Of a stretch of DNA of 26,278 nt, positions 23,951 through 26,278 are shown one piece after another. The stretch comes from an uncultured Lachnospiraceae bacterium. GTDB lineage: Bacteria; Bacillota; Clostridia; Lachnospirales; Lachnospiraceae. The stretch spans positions 2,077-28,354 of the forward strand of contig CAJTRU010000044.1 of NCBI GenBank assembly GCA_910579085.1. Direction: 5' to 3'. The position numbers were made by a program, and so were the translations under genes. The notes beneath the pieces were generated by a model. The model had not been told where the DNA came from and searched no databases. It saw nothing but the letters and a program-made list of their open reading frames with translations. Position 1 is the first letter of the stretch; each line of letters begins with the position of its first letter.

Positions 23951-24298
23951 TTAATGTCTTTCTATGCAATTTACTATATCTTCCTGGACAGGAAGCAGGC
24001 TTTTAAGTGCTTCCTTTGCCTGTTCTGGTTTTCCTTCCCTTAAAAACTGCACAATATCTGAATATCCATTATAGAGAGGGGTAATTGCAAGGTTGCCTGC
24101 CACCCCTTTTAATGCATGTGTCTTTTCTATAACGTCATTTATTTCATCATCACTAAAATCTGGTGAAACTGGATAATCATTAACCATGCCAGGAAATTTC
24201 TTAACCAGTTTTTCATATAATGAAGTCTTTCCAGCAAGGCTCTTTAATGCCTTGTCTGTATCTACGCCAAGTTCCTTTAATTCATCCAAAAAATCCAT
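23951..24298 (-). CDS. Stand-alone Hpt (histidine phosphotransfer) protein
   Basis: A 115-residue helical protein with the Hpt signature THALKGVAGNL; the phosphorylated residue should be H61. Such proteins shuttle phosphate between the receiver of a hybrid kinase and a terminal response regulator. It is first in an operon with the HD-GYP regulator and the two-receiver hybrid kinase, which is what a multistep phosphorelay needs. There is no other domain and no membrane segment. TGGAGG precedes the ATG, and a near-perfect promoter lies about 50 bp upstream. Confidence 0.92.
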   Translation of the reverse strand: MDFLDELKELGVDTDKALKSLAGKTSLYEKLVKKFPGMVNDYPVSPDFSDDEINDVIEKTHALKGVAGNLAITPLYNGYSDIVQFLREGKPEQAKEALKSLLPVQEDIVNCIERH

Positions 24299-24348
24299 AA
24301 ATACCTCCAGGTAATAATTTATATTTTAGTACATTAACCAATATTATT

Positions 24349-24377
24349 ATTATAATCTAATAGTACATATTTTTCAA
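24349..24377 (-). promoter_or_regulatory. Promoter of the Hpt/HD-GYP/hybrid kinase operon
   Basis: Minus-strand TTGAAA (24372-24377), 17-bp spacer, perfect TATAAT (24349-24354), about 50 bp before the Hpt start codon. Confidence 0.78.
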
Positions 24378-24394
24378 TAGTGTTATGGGATAAA

Positions 24395-24424
24395 ATGCCA
24401 CAATCCCTTTTAGGATTGTGGCAT
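24395..24424 (-). terminator. Terminator of the four-helix chemoreceptor gene
   Basis: ATGCCACAATCC and GGATTGTGGCAT form a perfect 12-bp stem with a 6-base loop; on the minus strand TTTTA follows. It separates the chemoreceptor from the Hpt operon promoter. Confidence 0.85.
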
Positions 24425-24462
24425 ATAATAAGAATATAACTGTCACATATTTTAAAAAATCC

Positions 24463-26142
24463 TTAACGGCGCAATGTAAACCTGCTCAAAATATCTTTCA
24501 TCAGGGCAGCCTGGTTAGACATTTCTGTGCTTGTAGCAGCAAACTCTTCGCTTGTAGCAGAATTTGTCTGTACCACACATGAAATTTCATTAACCCCTCT
24601 TGTTACCTGTTCTATTGACTCAGCCTCTTCTGCAGTTGCCTGTGTAATTGAATGTACAGCTTCCAGTACATTATTAGATATTTCAACTGTTTTTGTAAGT
24701 GAGTCTGATACGCTCTTAACAATGCCACTTCCCTCATTAACTGTTAAGATTGAGTGTTCAATAAGGTTTTTAGTTGCCTTTGCTGCCTCATCTGATTTAG
24801 CAGCAAGCCCGCGCACTTCTTCTGCTACTACAGCAAATCCCTTGCCAACCTCGCCAGCACGGCTTGCTTCAACAGCAGCATTTAATGCAAGTATATTTGT
24901 CTGGAATGCAATATTTTCAATTGTTGCAATAATCTTACCAATCTCATTAGAAGAACTGGATATTTTCTCCATTGCCAGAACCATTTCACCCATAAGCCTG
25001 ACACTTTCTTCAACCTGCCTGCCCGCAAGTTTTGACTGTGCACTCGCCTGTTCACTGTTGTGTGCATTATTTTTGGAATTATTAGAAATCTCTACTATAG
25101 TTGATGCAAGCTGTTCAACAGAACTTGCCTGTTCAGTAGACCCCTGCGCCAAAGACTGTGAACCATTTGAAACCTGCATTGCTTCACTGGCTACCTGTTC
25201 AGCACCCTGCATAATCTGCCCTATTGCATCACTTAAATTTCTATTAATAGCACGTATTGATTTCAATATATTGCCTAATGCCCCTACATATATATTTTCA
25301 TCCTTTGTCTTAACATCAAAATTACCACTTGCCATCTCATCTAAAATATGGCACTCATCACTAATAAGCTCTGTCAGTACATGCTGGCTGGTTCTTAAAG
25401 CATCACACATCCCGCCCAGTTCACTGCGGCTTTTATATGTAACAGGAATATCCAGTTGTCCCATGCTAAAACCTTTAAGTGCAACACTAACCTGTTTTAC
25501 TGGCTTTGTAATGCTGGCAATCAGCCTTAATGCTATAAATATTACAAAAAGTGCTGCTACAGCAGCTGCTATAATCATTACTGTTTCTGCAAGCTGGCTG
25601 GTTTCCTGCTGTTTTGCAATAATCCTGTTCTGTTCCTTCAATAAATTAGCAGAAATAGATTTAGCAATGCCAATCATATTATTTAATTTTGGTGTACATT
25701 CACTTTTAATAATCCTTATAGCTTCTTTCTGGTTTCCTGAATTAACTGCATTTAAAATATCTGGTACTTCATTATACCATTCCTGCATAGCATTAGTGTA
25801 CTCTTCCAGGCCTTTATCTTTTAATGGATAAATTGCTATAAGCTGTTTTGTAACTGTTTCAAGTTCTGCAATGTTTTCATCAATAGTTGCCTGTGTAGTT
25901 TCGTTTTGAGGGTCTGAAGGTTCTAATGCCATATCCCTTACATTGCGGGCAGCGATATTTGTGTAAATACGGCATTGTAAAATCAATTCATTGGCTTTGA
26001 CCTGGCTGTTAATAATACTGCTATATGTAGTACTTTGGTAGTCTATTATAAGCAGCATTAAAATAATTATGGCAACGGAAATAATAATTGTAATTCCAAA
26101 TCCCAGAGCCAGGCTCACCCTTACTTTCAAATTTTTAAACAT
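24463..26142 (-). CDS. Methyl-accepting chemotaxis protein with four-helix-bundle sensor
   Basis: A 559-residue chemoreceptor. Helix 1 is at about 10-33, a short helical extracellular domain (about 35-185) matches the 4HB_MCP type, and helix 2 is at 187-208. A HAMP domain and a second HAMP-like segment (about 208-300) precede the coiled-coil signalling domain. The hairpin tip is at about 412-446 (ENIAFQTNILALNAAVEASRAG), and QEA-type methylation helices flank it. It lacks the C-terminal pentapeptide that tethers CheR in enterobacteria, ending in SRFTLRR. The ATG at 26142 is supported by GGAGGAAG; upstream in-frame codons lack support. It has its own promoter and terminator and lies directly before the Hpt phosphorelay operon. 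Confidence 0.94.
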   Translation of the reverse strand: MFKNLKVRVSLALGFGITIIISVAIIILMLLIIDYQSTTYSSIINSQVKANELILQCRIYTNIAARNVRDMALEPSDPQNETTQATIDENIAELETVTKQLIAIYPLKDKGLEEYTNAMQEWYNEVPDILNAVNSGNQKEAIRIIKSECTPKLNNMIGIAKSISANLLKEQNRIIAKQQETSQLAETVMIIAAAVAALFVIFIALRLIASITKPVKQVSVALKGFSMGQLDIPVTYKSRSELGGMCDALRTSQHVLTELISDECHILDEMASGNFDVKTKDENIYVGALGNILKSIRAINRNLSDAIGQIMQGAEQVASEAMQVSNGSQSLAQGSTEQASSVEQLASTIVEISNNSKNNAHNSEQASAQSKLAGRQVEESVRLMGEMVLAMEKISSSSNEIGKIIATIENIAFQTNILALNAAVEASRAGEVGKGFAVVAEEVRGLAAKSDEAAKATKNLIEHSILTVNEGSGIVKSVSDSLTKTVEISNNVLEAVHSITQATAEEAESIEQVTRGVNEISCVVQTNSATSEEFAATSTEMSNQAALMKDILSRFTLRR

Positions 26143-26181
26143 AGGTCTTCCTCCTGTTGGTTTTATTTTTCTTAAAGTATA

Positions 26182-26210
26182 ATAATACAATTAAATCATA
26201 TTTTTTTCAA
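26182..26210 (-). promoter_or_regulatory. Promoter of the four-helix chemoreceptor gene
   Basis: Minus-strand TTGAAA (26205-26210), 17-bp spacer, TATTAT (26182-26187), about 40 bp before the ATG. The form is vegetative rather than flagellar sigma-28. Confidence 0.7.
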
Positions 26211-26278
26211 TGGATATATAAAATAATTTTATAGTAATTATATGGAAGACATATGCAATAATTCGCAATATATATTAT

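Noticed and set aside
24527..25831. A 434-codon plus-strand open frame opposite the chemoreceptor
   Set aside because: Long antisense frames are expected opposite Ala/Ser-rich coiled-coil genes; there is no plausible RBS and no homology recognised.

Overview
The window looks like chromosome of a low-GC Gram-positive anaerobe, most likely a clostridial Lachnospiraceae-type bacterium. The grounds are an AT-rich base composition, GGAGG-type ribosome binding sites, a rubrerythrin, a LexA-type SOS gene, a yhbY-nadD-yqeK-rsfS block, DUF5685 and J-domain proteins typical of that group, and many two-component and chemotaxis genes. Nearly everything is on the minus strand; only dtd, a broken Uma2 gene and a tepA-like gene are on the plus strand. 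The genus is not identified.

Region 1 (1-4,930): a secreted M14 zinc carboxypeptidase with an SH3-like domain, preceded by a perfect 12-bp hairpin and a duplicated ribosome binding site. Upstream of it is a compressed four-gene operon in which every junction overlaps: DUF5685 protein, J-domain protein with a Tyr/Asn/Gly-rich linker and an eight-cysteine tail, six-helix membrane protein (GTG start), HD-domain protein. Its function is unknown and it is the best candidate for an undescribed system. Its upstream region carries tandem 33-bp repeats.

Region 2 (4,930-6,400): dtd, then a decayed patch where a frameshifted Uma2-family gene and an N-terminal integrase fragment meet tail to tail.

Region 3 (6,400-11,880): housekeeping genes. 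Rubrerythrin follows lexA, an HD-family nucleotidase-like gene and holA (DNA polymerase III delta). Upstream lie rsfS, yqeK, nadD and yhbY. A consensus promoter abutted by a LexA-type box sits 15 bp beyond rsfS and drives a leader of about 217 nt ahead of lexA. This suggests that lexA, the HD gene and holA are under SOS control.

Region 4 (11,880-26,278): signalling. There are two methyl-accepting chemotaxis proteins (one dCache type, one four-helix-bundle type), a ClpP-like TepA protease, an OmpR-type response regulator with a six-helix histidine kinase, a small metallophosphoesterase, a sensorless hybrid kinase, and an operon of Hpt protein, HD-GYP response regulator and membrane hybrid kinase with two receivers. 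That last operon is a plausible complete phosphorelay ending in cyclic-di-GMP hydrolysis. Most of these units are bounded by clear intrinsic terminators and several have near-consensus promoters.

No tRNA, rRNA, CRISPR array, prophage or intact insertion sequence was recognised.
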